Part shown: piece after piece, positions 1-12,130 of the stretch
Layout of the letters: each line of letters begins with the position of its first letter
How positions within the stretch are numbered: position 1 is the first letter of the stretch
From: Eutypella sp. D-1
Taxonomy: Eukaryota > Ascomycota > Sordariomycetes > Xylariales > Diatrypaceae
Assembly (NCBI GenBank): GCA_023313575.1
Contig: JAJTTP010000004.1
Span: forward strand, 930,001-994,000
Direction of reading: 5' to 3'
Length of the DNA stretch: 64,000 nt
Notes under the pieces: model-generated
Databases searched by the model: none
What the model was told of the DNA's origin: nothing
Seen by the model: the letters and a program-made list of their open reading frames with translations, nothing else
Translations under genes and position numbers: made by a program

Positions 1-69
1 CGATAAAATATAAAAGGGAACGAACGAACGTAGCAAAGAAAAAAGGAGAAAAAGAGAAAAAAAAAGAAT

Positions 70-1218
70 ATGAGCAACACACAACAACCACCACCACCAC
101 CACTCGATGCGCCACCGAACGCCTCCGCCCAACATGTACCTTCGCTGCCCGTGTCCGTGCCCGCAGAGCAGCCGCTGCTGCTGACGATCCGGTTCAGCGC
201 GGCGCTGCCGGACTTGGAGCTCGACATCCCGCGGCCGCGGAGCACGACCGTGGTGTCGCTGAAGCACACGATCCGGACGCGGCTGGCCGAGCCCAACTCC
301 CAGCGCCGCCTGCGCTTCATCCACGGCGGCAAGATCCTGCCCGACGCCGCCGTCTTGAGTTCCGTGCTGCGCGCCCCGCTGCCGCCTCCCCCGCCCCCAC
401 CGCGGTACGGGAGGGAGCACCACCAGCAGGAGGGGCAAGCCGGGGCCGGGAATGATGATGATAATGATGGTTATGTCGCCGGGAGGGCGGGCTGGGGTGG
501 TAGTGGGAATGGCAAGGGCAAGGCAACCATGGGAAAGGGCAAGTCTGTCCCCGGCCGACCGCACCCGCACCAGCGCATCTACGTGAACTGCAGTATAGGC
601 GACAGCCTGACGTCAGCGGAGCTAGCGGAAGAAGCGGCCGCCGCCGCCGCACCGCCGTCTTCCTCGACAACATCGTCTGGCACCGGGGACAAGAAGGCAG
701 CGCAGACGACAGGAGGGGCGGGGGCAGCAGGAACAGGAACGACGACGACGACGACGACGCCGGCGCCCCGCGGTTTCGACCGCCTGCTCAGCACGGGCTT
801 CTCGCCCGCCGAGGTGAACCAGCTACGCCTGCAGTTCCGGTCCATCCACGCGTCGCGGTACACGCCGGACACGTTGCCGTCGCCCGACGGGTTCCGGCGC
901 ATGGAGGACGCGTGGATCGACTCGTCGAGCTCCCCCAACGCCGGCAATGCCAACCCCGCCTTGACCTCCTCGAACGGGGGCGCCGATGACGACGCATGGG
1001 GGGGAGGCGGCGGATCCGGTCCCGGCTCCGGCGTCGCGGGTACCATCGACGTCCTCGTGCGCGGCGTCGTCGTCGGCTTCATGTGGCCCCTGGGCAGCGG
1101 CGCATGGCTCATGCGTGAGGAGGGCATGAGTTCTGGCCGCAGCCGCTTCATGGTCGGCGTTGGCGTCCTCTTCAGCATCCTCATCGGCGTCATCAGGGCT
1201 ATCTCCGGCGAGAGGTGA
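70..1218 (+). CDS. dsc3: DSC E3 ubiquitin ligase complex subunit 3 (ubiquitin-like + DUF2407)
   Basis: Single exon, 382 aa. Residues ~37-100 form a ubiquitin-like fold (LLTIRFSAALPDLELDIP at its start, RLRFIHGGKIL in the middle), followed by a proline-, glycine- and threonine-rich linker. The conserved C-terminal part carries GFDRLLSTGFSPAEVNQLR and RYTPDTLP, then two hydrophobic segments at ~327-350 and ~361-378 (FMVGVGVLFSILIGVIRAI). This order matches the fungal Dsc3 family, a membrane subunit of the Golgi/endosomal Dsc ubiquitin ligase that takes part in SREBP activation and membrane-protein quality control. The ATG follows an A-rich leader. The low-complexity linker (runs of Ala, Thr, Gly) is the variable part. 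The family call rests on recognition of the C-terminal block and the two membrane segments. Confidence 0.87.
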   Translation: MSNTQQPPPPPLDAPPNASAQHVPSLPVSVPAEQPLLLTIRFSAALPDLELDIPRPRSTTVVSLKHTIRTRLAEPNSQRRLRFIHGGKILPDAAVLSSVLRAPLPPPPPPPRYGREHHQQEGQAGAGNDDDNDGYVAGRAGWGGSGNGKGKATMGKGKSVPGRPHPHQRIYVNCSIGDSLTSAELAEEAAAAAAPPSSSTTSSGTGDKKAAQTTGGAGAAGTGTTTTTTTPAPRGFDRLLSTGFSPAEVNQLRLQFRSIHASRYTPDTLPSPDGFRRMEDAWIDSSSSPNAGNANPALTSSNGGADDDAWGGGGGSGPGSGVAGTIDVLVRGVVVGFMWPLGSGAWLMREEGMSSGRSRFMVGVGVLFSILIGVIRAISGER

Positions 1219-2711
1219 GGCCAAGAGGTTGGGGGGGGGGATGCTGTTTCTTCTTGGCCCTACCCTCTTCCCTTATTACTCTTCCATCTCCTTTTCCTTT
1301 CTGGCTTTGAACGGGATGGCGTAGCATCGCAGGCTGGAAGACACGGGTACCTGGTTTTGCATGGAGGACTCACTTCCATTTTCCTCCCCTTTTTCTTTTT
1401 CACTTTTTTTTTTCATTACCGGGTTTGACGCGATATCGCGTGCATGACGCACACATATTTATACGTATCTGACGGCACTACACTTACACTTACACTACAC
1501 GGCATGACATGGCATGGCATAGCATGGCATAGCATAGCGTGGGACGACTTGGGCGGCGCGGCGTTAGGAGCGGGGCGGGACAAGGCGGAAGTTCATATCT
1601 TCTTTCTGTTCTGTCTCATCGAGGAATACACACACATACACACATGTGGCAGTTTTCTTTTCTGGAAATATTCATATCACTATATACCCTGTACATAAAA
1701 TAACATACATAAACCGGACATAGACGGGACACGCACAAACAGCATCTCTTGCGACATAGAAGTCGTAATTTCAGTGTATATAAATATATATTCATATTCG
1801 AAACGTCAGGTCCCAGGGTGTCCTGGCGAAGCTCAAGGCGGTCGTCGTTGATGAGACTTTGGACAACGTGTGGGTGTCATCAGTCAATATGATTAGGCAG
1901 CCATCAATCAATCCATCGGTCACTCGTCCATCACGGCCAAATCACTTCTCCCGTCTGCCTACCCGAAATTGACCTGCTGACCTCGCCCGACCGGGTCTCG
2001 TATCGAGCTATGATCCTGTGTCTAACGGGCTTCATAACAACGCGATGGCGAAAGAAGAAAAAAAAAAAGCGAAATATCAGGCCAGCTACATCATAAAAAG
2101 AATCGAAAAGAAAGAAGAAAACAAAAAACAAAGTGGTATTCTTTTCCTCGCAACTCCGGTCTCAAATGCAGCAGCAAACAGGAAAATTAGCCGGTCTGGT
2201 CTGGCGACCGATCGATCTCCACCTGATCCAACCCCGTCCCCGATGAAGTGACGGCAACGTAAGAGTGGGTAGGTTCTGGCGTCGGCCCGGGCATTACCAG
2301 GGGGGCAGACTGATACTGTGACTACACTATCTATGGCCTGGGATCTGGAATCTAGGAACGCCGGCACATGGACGTGCTATATGGCTTATAAAGCAAAACC
2401 CCAGCGACCCAACCCGTAACTAAAGTTTTGCCCAACTACTTGTAGCAGTAGTAGCGGTATGGCTTAGAGCGCAACTACGATATAACCTAATAAAGGGGGG
2501 TTTTCGTCTCCTTAGAGAACCCCCCCCCCCCCCCCCCCCACCTCATCCTCCACAAAAAAGGCCCTAATGGCGTATGTAGGGATTCATACATATACGTAAG
2601 GTCGGTCGACTATAGAAACCCCCTTGCTCCTAGTAAAGTGGGGGAAGATAAACCGGCAGAGGGAGGGAGAGATCGAATATAAGGTTAGGCGAAAATCTTG
2701 AGCCAAAAGGC
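1219..2711. other. Convergent intergenic region, DSC3 3' / MTR4 3'
   Basis: About 1.5 kb between two convergent genes. It holds pyrimidine-rich 3'-UTR-like sequence, a short imperfect repeat of ATGGCATAGC around 1500-1540 and a long C run near 2521. No convincing coding exon or RNA gene is visible. Confidence 0.6.
2521..2539. repeat. Poly-C homopolymer run
   Basis: About 19 consecutive C residues, preceded by GAGAAC. Similar but shorter G runs occur near 1230, 11137 and 15004. Such runs are prone to length error in assemblies. Confidence 0.85.
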
Positions 2712-5700
2712 TTATAGATATAGGGACTGGGCGGCGACGATATCGCGGCGGATCTTGGCGAGACTCTCCTCGAATTTCGCCGTGAGGTCCTCGCTGCCCA
2801 TGACCTTGCCCGCCTGCGCCATCTGGCGCAGCAGCTCCTCGAGGCGGCGGAAGAGGCGGATCAGCGAGCCTTCGTAGGCGTCGGTCATTTTGCTGGGATC
2901 GTATGTTAGCAATGACATTATCACAAAGCCTGGACGCGGAATTATATATGGTACGCAGGATTGAGGTGGCCGGGTCAGGGGGGGAGGGAGGGGACAAGAA
3001 AAAGAACCTACCAGACTTCCGCGAACGATTTCCCCTTGGCCCACGCATAGACGGTCTCGACGAGCTGCCACTTGAGGCCCTGGACGTACTCGTCCTCGTT
3101 GACTTCGAGCTTGCTCTCCTGGCTGACCTTGGCGATGACGCGGGCCTGGGCCTGGATCTGGGCGTAGGGTTTCATGAGGTCGTCGGGGAGCGGGGTGGCC
3201 TCGACGCGCTCGTCGAAGATGAAGACGCTGAGCATGGCGGCGCAGAGCTCCGGGGTCAGCTCGTTGAAGAACCGGTTGAACAGCAGCTCCGACAGCAGCA
3301 GCTCGTGGCCCTCGGTCGACGAGATCTCGCACGCCACCCGCGCCTTCAGCTCCACCACCTCCGCCTCGTTGATGAACCCCAGCCGCCGCAGCACCCGCTT
3401 CCGCGACTTGAGCTCGTCCAGCTGCGCGATCGAGTGCGCCTTGGCGATCTTCCTCTTCAGCCCCTTGATCTCTTCTACCAGCCCGATCTTCTTCGAGTAC
3501 TGCTCCCAGAGACCCGGCAACATGGGCGAGCCGTGCAGGGGGTTAGCCAGCAGCCGTGACTCGAGCACCTCGATCTTGCGCAGAAGCTTCTTGAACGAAT
3601 CGTCCGTGATGTTCATATTCTCGATGGGGTCTAGGATGGGTAGTCCATCCGGGAAGCGCCGCTCCACCTCCTTGAGCGACTTCAGCAGGGTCTTCCGGAC
3701 CGCATCAACGTCCGAACGGTTCTTGACCTCTCGCGGCATGAAGACGCGAATCTGGCTGAGGGCTTTGATGCAGGTCAGCATGCACGGCACGGCCTCGAAA
3801 ATGCTGTCTCGGCTAGCGTCGCTGGGTCTCGCGCCTTCCGGCATAGCCGTCGTCGGGTTCGCTGGGCCAAAGGGGCTGCAGCTCGGGTCCAGGCGAAGGA
3901 ACACGTCAATGAAGTACGACTCTTGCGGCTCGTACTCTTTCTCGCCGAACTTCGGGTCCTTGCGCTTTGTGAAGTTTAGGACCACACCCCAGCCGAAATC
4001 TCTGCCCGTCTTCGGGTCGGCAATTTGGACGAGCCTCCCAGGCTGCAGGAATTCGATGCAGTGCTTCGGGTGTTGAATTACCGCCAGCATATCCTTCGTA
4101 TACGCCGATATTTGTTGTCGCAGTCCGTAGTAGTCCTTGACAGTTATTTCATCAGGAATCGACATGTCGTCCTTCTCCTTCTGTAACTTCATTAATTCGT
4201 GCTCTAGACCGGCGACGCTTGCGGTGTTCTGGAATTGGTAGAAGCAGTTTTCCAGCATGAAGTCTGGCGATATCGCCTCTATTCTCAATAGGTTGAGAAC
4301 CATGTTGTAGCCCAGGTAGAAAGCTGAGTTCAGGCGATCCTGCTGTCCGACAACAATCGTCTTGGCAGTCTCGGGTTCCATCTTGTCGTCGATCATCATG
4401 ATAACGATACCGCGTTCGTCGAGACCTCTTCGACCAGCACGGCCCGCCATCTGAATATACTCGGATGGCGTTATGGGACGAACTGACGTGCCATCCCATT
4501 TTGTAACCTTTGTGAATACGACGGTTTTCGCCGGCATGTTCAGACCGATCGAGAAGGTCTCGGTCGCGAAAAGAACCTTGATCAGGCCCTCCTGGAAGAG
4601 GATCTCGATAGTCTCCTTTAGGATGGGCAGCAGACCGGAGTGATGCACGCCGATGCCCTTCTCTAACAAGGGAAGTATGTTCTGGATCTGAGGAAGTTCG
4701 CGATCCTCCTCAGACAGTGACTCGATGGCACTGGTGAATACCTTCCGCACCATCGCCTTCTCGCTATCGTCATTAAACGCGTACTTGGAGGTAGCCAACG
4801 CCAACATCTCGCACTCCCGCTTGCTGAAGTTAAACACAATAACTGGGTTGAAGTTCTTGCTCATGATCATCCTGATGATCTTCTGGATATCAGCGGATCC
4901 CTCCTCTTTCCCGCCCTTATTAATCTTCTTATTCTTGCCCTTCCCCTTCATCCGCGCATCGACATCGTTGGACTCGGCGCCTTTCTTCTCCTCGATCAAC
5001 TGCATCGTCTTGTTGAAGTTGTTCTCCCGGAAGACGCCCTTTTCGTCGACCACGAGGAAGATGCCGCTTCCACCGGCAGGGAAGAAATAATTCTGAAGAG
5101 GCGTAGGCCGGAAATCGGTGTAGACGACGTGACAGGCCTGTCGATGGGTCTTGGCTATCCACTCGGCGAACTGGAAAGCGTTCGGGATTGTGGCGGACAG
5201 GAAGACATATCGAACCTTATCAGGAAGGAGAATGATGGTCTCTTCCCACACAACACCACGCGTCTTGTCTCGCATGTAATGGATCTCGTCGAAAACAACC
5301 CATGCGACCTCGCGCATGATTTCGGAACCCCTGTACAGCATAGAACGAAGAATCTCGGTGGTCATGACTAGACAACTAGCAGTCGGGTTGATGGTCACAT
5401 CACCAGTCATGAGACCGACATCTCCAAAGGCCTCATTGAACTCTCGGTATTTCTGATTACTCAAAGCCTTGATGGGACTCGTATAGATGACTCGTTGGTT
5501 TCTCTTGAGACACTGGGCAATGGCGTATTCGGCCACGACGGTTTTTCCAGCACTAGTATGCGCCGATACGAGAACACTCTCATCCCGCTCTATGGAAGAG
5601 ATGGAGATCCTCTGGAAGGGGTCGAGGTTGAAGGGCCAAGACCTCGCAGGTTCTGCGGGCGGCTTATGTTCGGATAGCGGAACGTATTCGTAATCGAGAT

Positions 5701-6148
5701 CAGGGGGGAGGGCGACTTGATGTTGAATGTTGTGAGAAAGGACGAGAGCAGATTCATCCTTGGTAGCAGCGAAGCCGGCAGCAGCGGCGACTTCTCTGGA
5801 CTCGGCGGTCTCGAAAGTATCGGTCAATACGGGCTCAGCGGCGGCGGCGCCATCTTTCCTTCGGCGTTTGCTGTCCTGTTGGTCGGATACAGCCTCATCG
5901 GCGCCATCCTCTTCGGGTGAGGATGGCTGAACATCGGCCACGTCAAGCTCGGGGGCAGATGGAGCAGAGGCTACATCCCCATTCTTGATGCCCCCATCCG
6001 CATTTCTCTTTTTGCTCTTGTTCTTAGACTTCTTTGATTTTGTGGGAGGTTGGGATGATTCAGGTTGTGGTTTAGACTCGTTCTGGGGCTCGCTATTAGG
6101 CTTCGCGGCCGGGTTCTCATTAAAGACAGCAAAGAGGTCGTCATCCAT
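2712..6148 (-). CDS. mtr4: Exosome-cofactor ATP-dependent RNA helicase Mtr4 (Dob1)
   Basis: Two exons: 6148-3012 and 2892-2712, with a 119-nt intron; 1105 aa. This is the Ski2-like DExH helicase of the TRAMP complex that unwinds RNA for the nuclear exosome. A charged, disordered N-terminus (~1-150) opens with MDDDLFAVFNENPAAKP, the nucleolar-adaptor arch-interacting type of start. Walker A SAHTSAGKT lies at ~195-203, the DEIH box at 287-290 and motif VI QMAGRAGRRGLDERG near 565. Beyond that are the arch/KOW insert and the helical C-terminal domain. The splice is fixed by the conserved family C-terminus: joining G|GTAGGT to AG|C gives FAEVCKMTDAYEGSLIRLF, and the protein ends in SLYL as in orthologues. 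Without the intron the reading stops at FAEVW. Length matches fungal Mtr4 (about 1070-1110 aa). Neighbour COX8 is divergent. Confidence 0.97.
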
Positions 6149-7347
6149 GGTTACAGATTCTTCTTCCAGGTCAAGATAATGTCAATGGCAGTATAAACGA
6201 AACTGGTTGTGCTCCTCCTTGCGGATTAGGGAGGGATTCACGCAAGAGAGGCGGCAATGATGGGAATGATATAAGAGTTAGTAGTAGAAGTTCGAAGGTC
6301 TCGATGGTTCATATGCCGAAAGATATTATTCCACGGTTGTCTGGAAAAGTCGGAGGGGGAAAGAGGAAAATCAGTGCTGCTGCACTTTAAAGTAGCGTTG
6401 AGGTAGGCCTGGGGGCAGTCAGGCACTTGAGCAGTCGAGTGTAAGTAAGTAAGTGGTGAAGTTGTGGTGGTGAAGTTGCAGCTGCGATCGCCGATCCAGA
6501 CTGATGGAAAGCCAGAAAAAAAAAAGGTTTGGCGTTAGCAACGGCGGAAGGAAGACGAAGAAGTAACTATCAGTACCTGTCGAGTACCTATCGATAAGAA
6601 TTTTAGTGATGCCATTTCCATATTTGGTTTAGGTAGCTAACTTAGTACGGGGACCCACCTATGACGCCAAGTGATAGTACCTAGCATATGTACTACCCGT
6701 GGACATATGTACACATTCCTCTTGGTAGGAACCAAGGAACCCCCTAGCTTACGGAGTACCTGGTTTGGGTTGCCGGTTGCCAAGGAATTAGATTCACATG
6801 TGACATGTAGGAAGTACCTGGTACTTATACCTAAGTATCTGCTGTCAAGTGCTGGACAGATGGTTACACTTGTGGACTGGACACAAGGAACTCTTGCTGG
6901 AGCTCGGACGGCCCGAGGTTGAACCGTTTAAAGCTAGTCCAATTGATTCCAACCTGATTGGCTCCCGGGGATTGATTTTCTGGATTGGATCAATGAGGGC
7001 ATCATGTCATGCCATAATCCTAATGAAGTACTCTAGACTTTAACTTCCTCAAAAAGCTTCAACCTGAAAAAGAGCCTCACATTTGACCAACGACCACCAC
7101 CACGCTTCCTCTCTCCACTCAACGGACATTTTCCAATCAAGGTAAATACATACCTCAGCTCAATCCCACGAAACACTAGAAACTCTAGGAAAATTCCTGA
7201 GAGAAGATCTACAAAGCCTGCCTTAGAGAGATAACGCTCAACTTACTTACTGACATCCGTGCCTCGCCCCCTCCCTCCCTCACAACAACAGCAAACCAAA
7301 AAACCAAAAAAAAACCAAAAACTACAAAAACCACAAAAACCGCCATC
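6149..7347. other. Divergent intergenic region, MTR4 5' / COX8 5'
   Basis: 1.2 kb holding both promoters. The COX8-proximal part (~7080-7345) is CT- then CA-rich, typical of a fungal 5' leader. The 6570-6850 part is rich in GTACCTA-type words. No exon is supported. Confidence 0.6.
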
Positions 7348-7675
7348 ATGATCGGCAACGTCGCCTCCCGAGCCGCCAGCCAGCGCATCATGACCTCCCT
7401 GATCTCCCGCCGCGCTTTCCACGCCACCCGCGCTCGCATGTCCTCGCCGTACCACTACCCGGAGGGCCCTTACTCCAACCTGCCCTTCAACCCCAAGACT
7501 CGCTTCTTCGGCCTGCGCTTCTTCCTCTACTGCGCCACCGGCTTCTTCCTGCCCTTCGGAATCTCCGGTACGTCTGTGTGTTGTTTTTCCGCGCGGGCTG
7601 TTAAATATGCCTGCTAACTTTGTGGCTTTTTTCCCCCCGTCTCTAGCCTATCAGATCTACAAGCCCAAGGCTTAA
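7348..7675 (+). CDS. cox8: Cytochrome c oxidase subunit VIII (COX8 / subunit VIIc)
   Basis: Two exons, 7348-7567 and 7647-7675, with a 79-nt GT-AG intron; 82 aa. It is a small nuclear-encoded subunit of mitochondrial complex IV in the inner membrane. The first ~30 residues are Arg/Ser-rich without acidic residues (RRAFHATRARMSS), a mitochondrial presequence. The mature part HYPEGPYSNLPFNPKTR leads into a single membrane helix (FFLYCATGFFLPFGIS) and a short tail. The intron interrupts the codon for Ala in SAYQIYKPKA, and the last exon is only 29 nt. Length and the conserved YSNLPF motif fit the family closely. Confidence 0.96.
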
Positions 7676-8237
7676 AGAGCCATACGCGACCGGCTTTTAT
7701 GGGTATGGACGGTATGGTATGGTATTGGCTTGGGAACGGCCTCGTGGTGGTCGGGGCTGTCTAGGTGATATGCCCGAAGGTTGAGGGTATTGCGAAGGAA
7801 GTTGTACATATGTCGAGGACAATAGATCTTCAGGCTTACTGTTGCCGAATCATATTCTATTTCATCTGTCCACTTCCATTCATCCACCTGCCTCGGCGTG
7901 GCGGACGTGCTATCGCGGGATTGCCGCACCCGCGCAACCAACAGTGAACCAACAGCAGCATTTCTCCCGCCGTCGGTGAAGCCAGCCAACCGGGGAATTT
8001 CTTCTGTATTTCTGAGAATTGACAGATGAAGCAACCCCAAAGCACATATATAAGCATTACATGGAGAGATGCCATGATAGAAAACGAAGCATGACTTTCG
8101 CCTGTCCGAGCCTCCCGTCTAACCGTCAATGCGCCGACCGACCGTATACATGCTGTAATCCTCCGAATCCGAACACGCAAAGAGACAGTAAAGTAAGAAG
8201 TCATTCCCATAGATGCAACCCGGCTTCACCTTTCTTC
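7676..8237. other. Convergent intergenic region, COX8 3' / zinc-finger gene 3'
   Basis: About 560 bp of 3'-flanking sequence for two convergent genes. Nothing beyond UTR-like sequence is seen. Confidence 0.6.
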
Positions 8238-10961
8238 CTACACAACCTTGGTACGCGCCTTGAGGTCCTTGTACAACTCTCGGAACACGTTCGAGTTCTC
8301 TCTATTCTCCGCTAGCTCTTGCTTCAGGTCACTGTTCTCCTTCACCACCCTCCTGAGTTCCTCATCCTTCCTCGACGATTCCGCAGTCAGCTCGTCCACA
8401 ATCCGCTGCAGGGTGGCCACTTGGACAGAAGTGTTACCTCGACCCATCACACCCCATGGGTCGCCGACCGGTTCCTCGCTCTCCTTCCGCCGCTTCCGCC
8501 CAGCCGCTGCTGTCTGGCCTGAAATGTCCTCCGCGGCTGGGGGCGCGTACTCACCGCCATGGACCATCCGTACGTGTCTCCGGTAGTTGTCTTGCCGGGG
8601 CCAGCCTTGGTCGTTCCGCTTGCAGTCAGGCCAGAGGCAACGGAATGGCTTCTCCTCAGTGTGAATGCTGGCTTGGTGACGCTGGAGTTCTGTCTTGGAT
8701 CCGAAGCTGCGCTGGCATTCCTCGCATCTGAAGAGTTTGCTGTGGCGCTTTATGTGATCCCTGTATCCTCTGTGAGTTGTGCGTCATTCCGCGACCCAAG
8801 AAAGGAGTGTTCACCTCAGACCGGACTTTGAGGCGAGCGTCCTACCGCATCCGTCGATGTTGCACTTGTGCGGTGGACCCTTGGTGGTCATGTCGAGACC
8901 CTGGGAGCCGGACTTTCCTGGCAGAGCGCGTGGTGTTTCGGGTGGTTGGAGCCCCTGTTCGGCATGAATGACAGGTTGCGTCTGAAGTGCCACGGTAGAC
9001 GATGATGTTGCAGTCTTCTCGATAGTAGGTGTCGGCCCCAGGTATCCTTGCTGACCAATGAGGAGGTTTGATGGGATGGTTCTGTCGTTAACAGGGGGCT
9101 CCTGCATGTCCCCCGAACTTACACGAGCTGCGGTGAAGAAAAAGTCTAGATTGCTGTCGGCTGGAGCAGATATACCATCTCCTGAGTCAATGGTGGAATT
9201 GTACTTGTTGCCGAAGGCATCTTCTTCTAGGAAGAAAAGGTTCGATGGATTTTGATATGTACCTACGCCCCAATGTGGTTTTGTCAGTTTCTTCCATCAA
9301 TCTCCTTATTGAGGCTACATGTGATGCATGATCGGGAAGGTGGGTTGTTCGGGAAATCTGCTTGAATGGTTCCACGTTGGCGACATGATTCGTGTGTGAC
9401 TATTTCGATACTCGTTGCGTATTTTCCGCCGAAGCGGCTTCGTCAGGGTCCTTTGTGGCTATGAGCCTCGGAATTGGGGTCGTTTCAACGTCTTGGTTGA
9501 TCTGCCTCGAAGGCAACATCTGACGGCTAGAAATACAGTCCGCAGTATGGTCAGCGCCTGGGAATATCCTAGGAATATGTTATTGTCAATATGGACCACA
9601 CCTAGAAGGATCCTATGGTTTTGATATCTCAGCATGACCGTCTCTGACTCTCTGGGAATATCCTCTGGGCATATAATATCCAGTATAGTCCGTCCCTGGC
9701 AATATCCTAGGGATGACAGTTCCAGTATAGCCCGTCCCTGAGACTAAGTATCCTAGGATTGATTGTGTCAATTTCAGTATAGGCTGTACCTGGCAATATC
9801 CTATGGGTATATAATTTGCAGTTTGGTTCATCCCAGCCGTTATCCTCTGGGTCCAGAATTTTCGTTTCAATCCGTACCTAGGAATATCCCTTGAATATAT
9901 ACTTTCCAGTATTGTCCCTACCTGGGTTTAGTATCTTGCGGATACGTGATTTTCAATATTGTCCGTCCTTGGCAATTTCCTAGGGATGTGGGACCTTCAA
10001 TATGGTTCGTCCCTGGAAATATCCTACAGGTATATGATTCTCAGTATGGTTCGTCCCGGAGAATGTCCTGGGAATAATATCCTACTGGTACACAGTTTCC
10101 AGTAGAGTTCGTCCTTGGCAACATCGCACGGATGTAGTCTTTTGAGTATGGTCCGTTCTTGGGAATATCCCACCCGTATATGATTCATACCGTGGCCGTA
10201 CGTACCTAGGAATAATACCTTGGAATATATAGTTTCCAGTGTAGTCCGTCCTTGGGAATATCCTGTGGACATGGGCTTTTCAGTATGATCCGTGCCCGGG
10301 AATGTCCTGGGGATATGTGGTTTCCAGTGTAGTACAGCCTTGGGAACATCCTATGGATATGGCCAAGGGCCTGATGATAATGCCCTGAGAATAATGTTCA
10401 GAGAATAATGTCCCGAGAGCTATGGTCAGAGAATAATGTCCTGGGAATATCCTGGCAATATGTCAGAGCATTTGGTACAGAGTGGGCTGTAGAAGCCGGG
10501 CGGTCGTTGCAAGACAGCTGGATAGTGTAGGGAGAGGTCGACTAGTTATTGAACTCGGCTCCCTCCTGGGCCCGGGTACGCGGGGGGCGTAGTACTGAAG
10601 TCCTAGTCGGGTTTATCGTAGCCCGTAGGCTGCCGGGGGGTGGGTTCGCTGCTACCGCCCCTGGCCACTTACCCCGCGATAGAATATATGATTTGGAATA
10701 GAACAAACAGAGGACTTACCCGTATTATTATTGTCGGGGACAAGGTCTCCATCCTGGCCTGAAGCCCGACTACCCACCGACTGTGACTCCTGTCCCACTA
10801 CGGAGGCTATCTGATCTCTGGGTTGAAAGGGATCCTCGAAGTCGTCCTCAAAGAGCCATGAGCTGCTGGCATCATGTTGAAATACCTGCAGGGGAGTTTA
10901 ATCGGGGGATAGAGTACTCGCAAAAACATTATGAAAAAGGAGGCCTTACGTTGTGGTCCAT
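8238..10961 (-). CDS. C2H2 zinc-finger protein with C-terminal coiled coil; one very long intron
   Basis: Four exons rebuilt by phase: 10961-10950, 10885-10720, 9262-8815 and 8760-8238; introns of 64, 1457 and 54 nt; 382 aa. Three C2H2 fingers lie at ~193-215 (CNIDGC...HIKRH), 221-242 (CEEC...HQASIH) and 250-276 (CLWPDC...HVRMVH), the arrangement seen in fungal nuclear C2H2 proteins. The acidic N-terminus (SSSWLFEDDFEDPF) could activate transcription. Residues ~325-382 are heptad-like and charged (LQRIVDELTAESSRKDEEL), probably a coiled coil for dimerisation. The first exon encodes only MDHN. The exon 2-3 join restores NNNTGTYQNPSNLFF across the minisatellite intron; both ends have good splice sites (G|GTAAGT and GTAG|GT) and phase 1 agrees. 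The finger exons are certain; the N-terminal two exons are inferred. Target genes are unknown. Confidence 0.82.
9543..10465. repeat. Degenerate ~44-48-bp minisatellite, about 20 copies
   Basis: Successive copies of a unit recognisable by GGCAATATCCTAGGG followed by CCAGTATAGTCCGTCC recur at ~9561, 9655, 9698, 9741, 9789, 9837, 9880 and on to ~10450. Spacing is about 44-48 bp and copies differ by substitutions and small indels. The period is not a multiple of three and stops occur in every frame, so the array is not a coding repeat. It lies wholly inside the second intron proposed for the C2H2 gene. Confidence 0.9.
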
Positions 10962-12130
10962 TGAAAGAGGTGACTATCGATTTCGAGCGCGTGCTGATGT
11001 GTTTGATAATAGATGGTGTGAAGATTTGCGTCGTGAGACTTCGTAAGACCTTGGGCGCGTCTATATGTTATATAAGTGAACTTGAGGTAAATCTCACCAA
11101 ATACAAGGATTGAGGCACAAATGAGGCAAGTCAGGGGGGGGGGGGGGCTGGGAGGAATAGAAATGAGGCCCAATACCGATGCGGCCGACAGGGGCCAAAT
11201 TAAGGCGAATTTCTACGCATTGGAGTCTTTCAATATCGACCAACCGATTATGCGAAATTAGTAGCAGGCATACAATTGACACAGCTCACCAATCAGGCAG
11301 CGTAGTAAGAAGCCCCTGCCTCAGCCGGGGCATACTGGGAAACCAATCTCACTTGTCGAGGAGCTGAAGACCTACATAGTCAGTGATGTGGCATGCACTG
11401 CATTTACGGAAGTCGCAAGTAAGATGGTGTCGTACCTCGCAGGAACCAAAAGGGTTGGTTGCCATTGATGAGGCAACGTATCGAAGACGACGGGGTCTCT
11501 GCTTGAGAGATACACTATAGTTCGACTTTGCCTTCCTTCATATCAATGGATGCCACTACGACCAAATAGGCTCGATGCAATTGTAGAAACCCCCAGTGGT
11601 GAAAGGAGCACAAGTAGTTTTGCCGCCGGAGCCAGCATAGTCGTAGACCCGGCCCCTGGCGACGATCTCAAAACATTGTCTTCCTTCCGCCGCCACCACT
11701 GCCATCATCACAGCCACTGTTTCTTAGAACATGCCAAGATAAAGAGACGACAGCGCATTCAGTAACATTGTTTCTTTTGATACTACAACCTAACGCCGAC
11801 ACCCGGCTATAATGATGGCAGTCGACTACTGCCTCTCAGCGTTAATTCCGCAACGTTCTGACGCACTTCCACCAGTCAACCAACCAGCCCAGCCAGCCGG
11901 TCCAACGAGATAAAAAAAAAACAACGCCCGTCATCATCTATCGACATGAGATTCTCATTATTCCTACCCCCCTCCCTGCCCTAAACCCCCTTGATCCGGC
12001 CTACTGTCCGGGCTCCCGGAGAATATTTATTTTGCGGTGCAGCTTCGGGGGACCCTTCACAGCGGCCTTGGCACAATACTGCCGTAGCATTAATTTTCCT
12101 GAGCAGCCGCGCCCTTCTAAATCTATAGGA
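10962..12130. other. Intergenic region upstream of the C2H2 gene, downstream of YSH1
   Basis: About 1.2 kb. It should hold the C2H2 gene promoter and the YSH1 3' flank. A G run lies at ~11136-11147. No further exon could be supported. Confidence 0.55.

Noticed and set aside
2903..4076. Open frames antisense to MTR4
   Set aside because: Opposite-strand shadows of the helicase; no domain of their own.
8559..8971. Plus-strand frames over the zinc-finger exons
   Set aside because: Antisense shadows; the minus strand encodes three intact C2H2 fingers.
9613..10272. Minus-strand frames with repeated GTDYTGYY-like peptides
   Set aside because: Produced by the minisatellite; period not a multiple of three, frames break, and the array sits in an intron.
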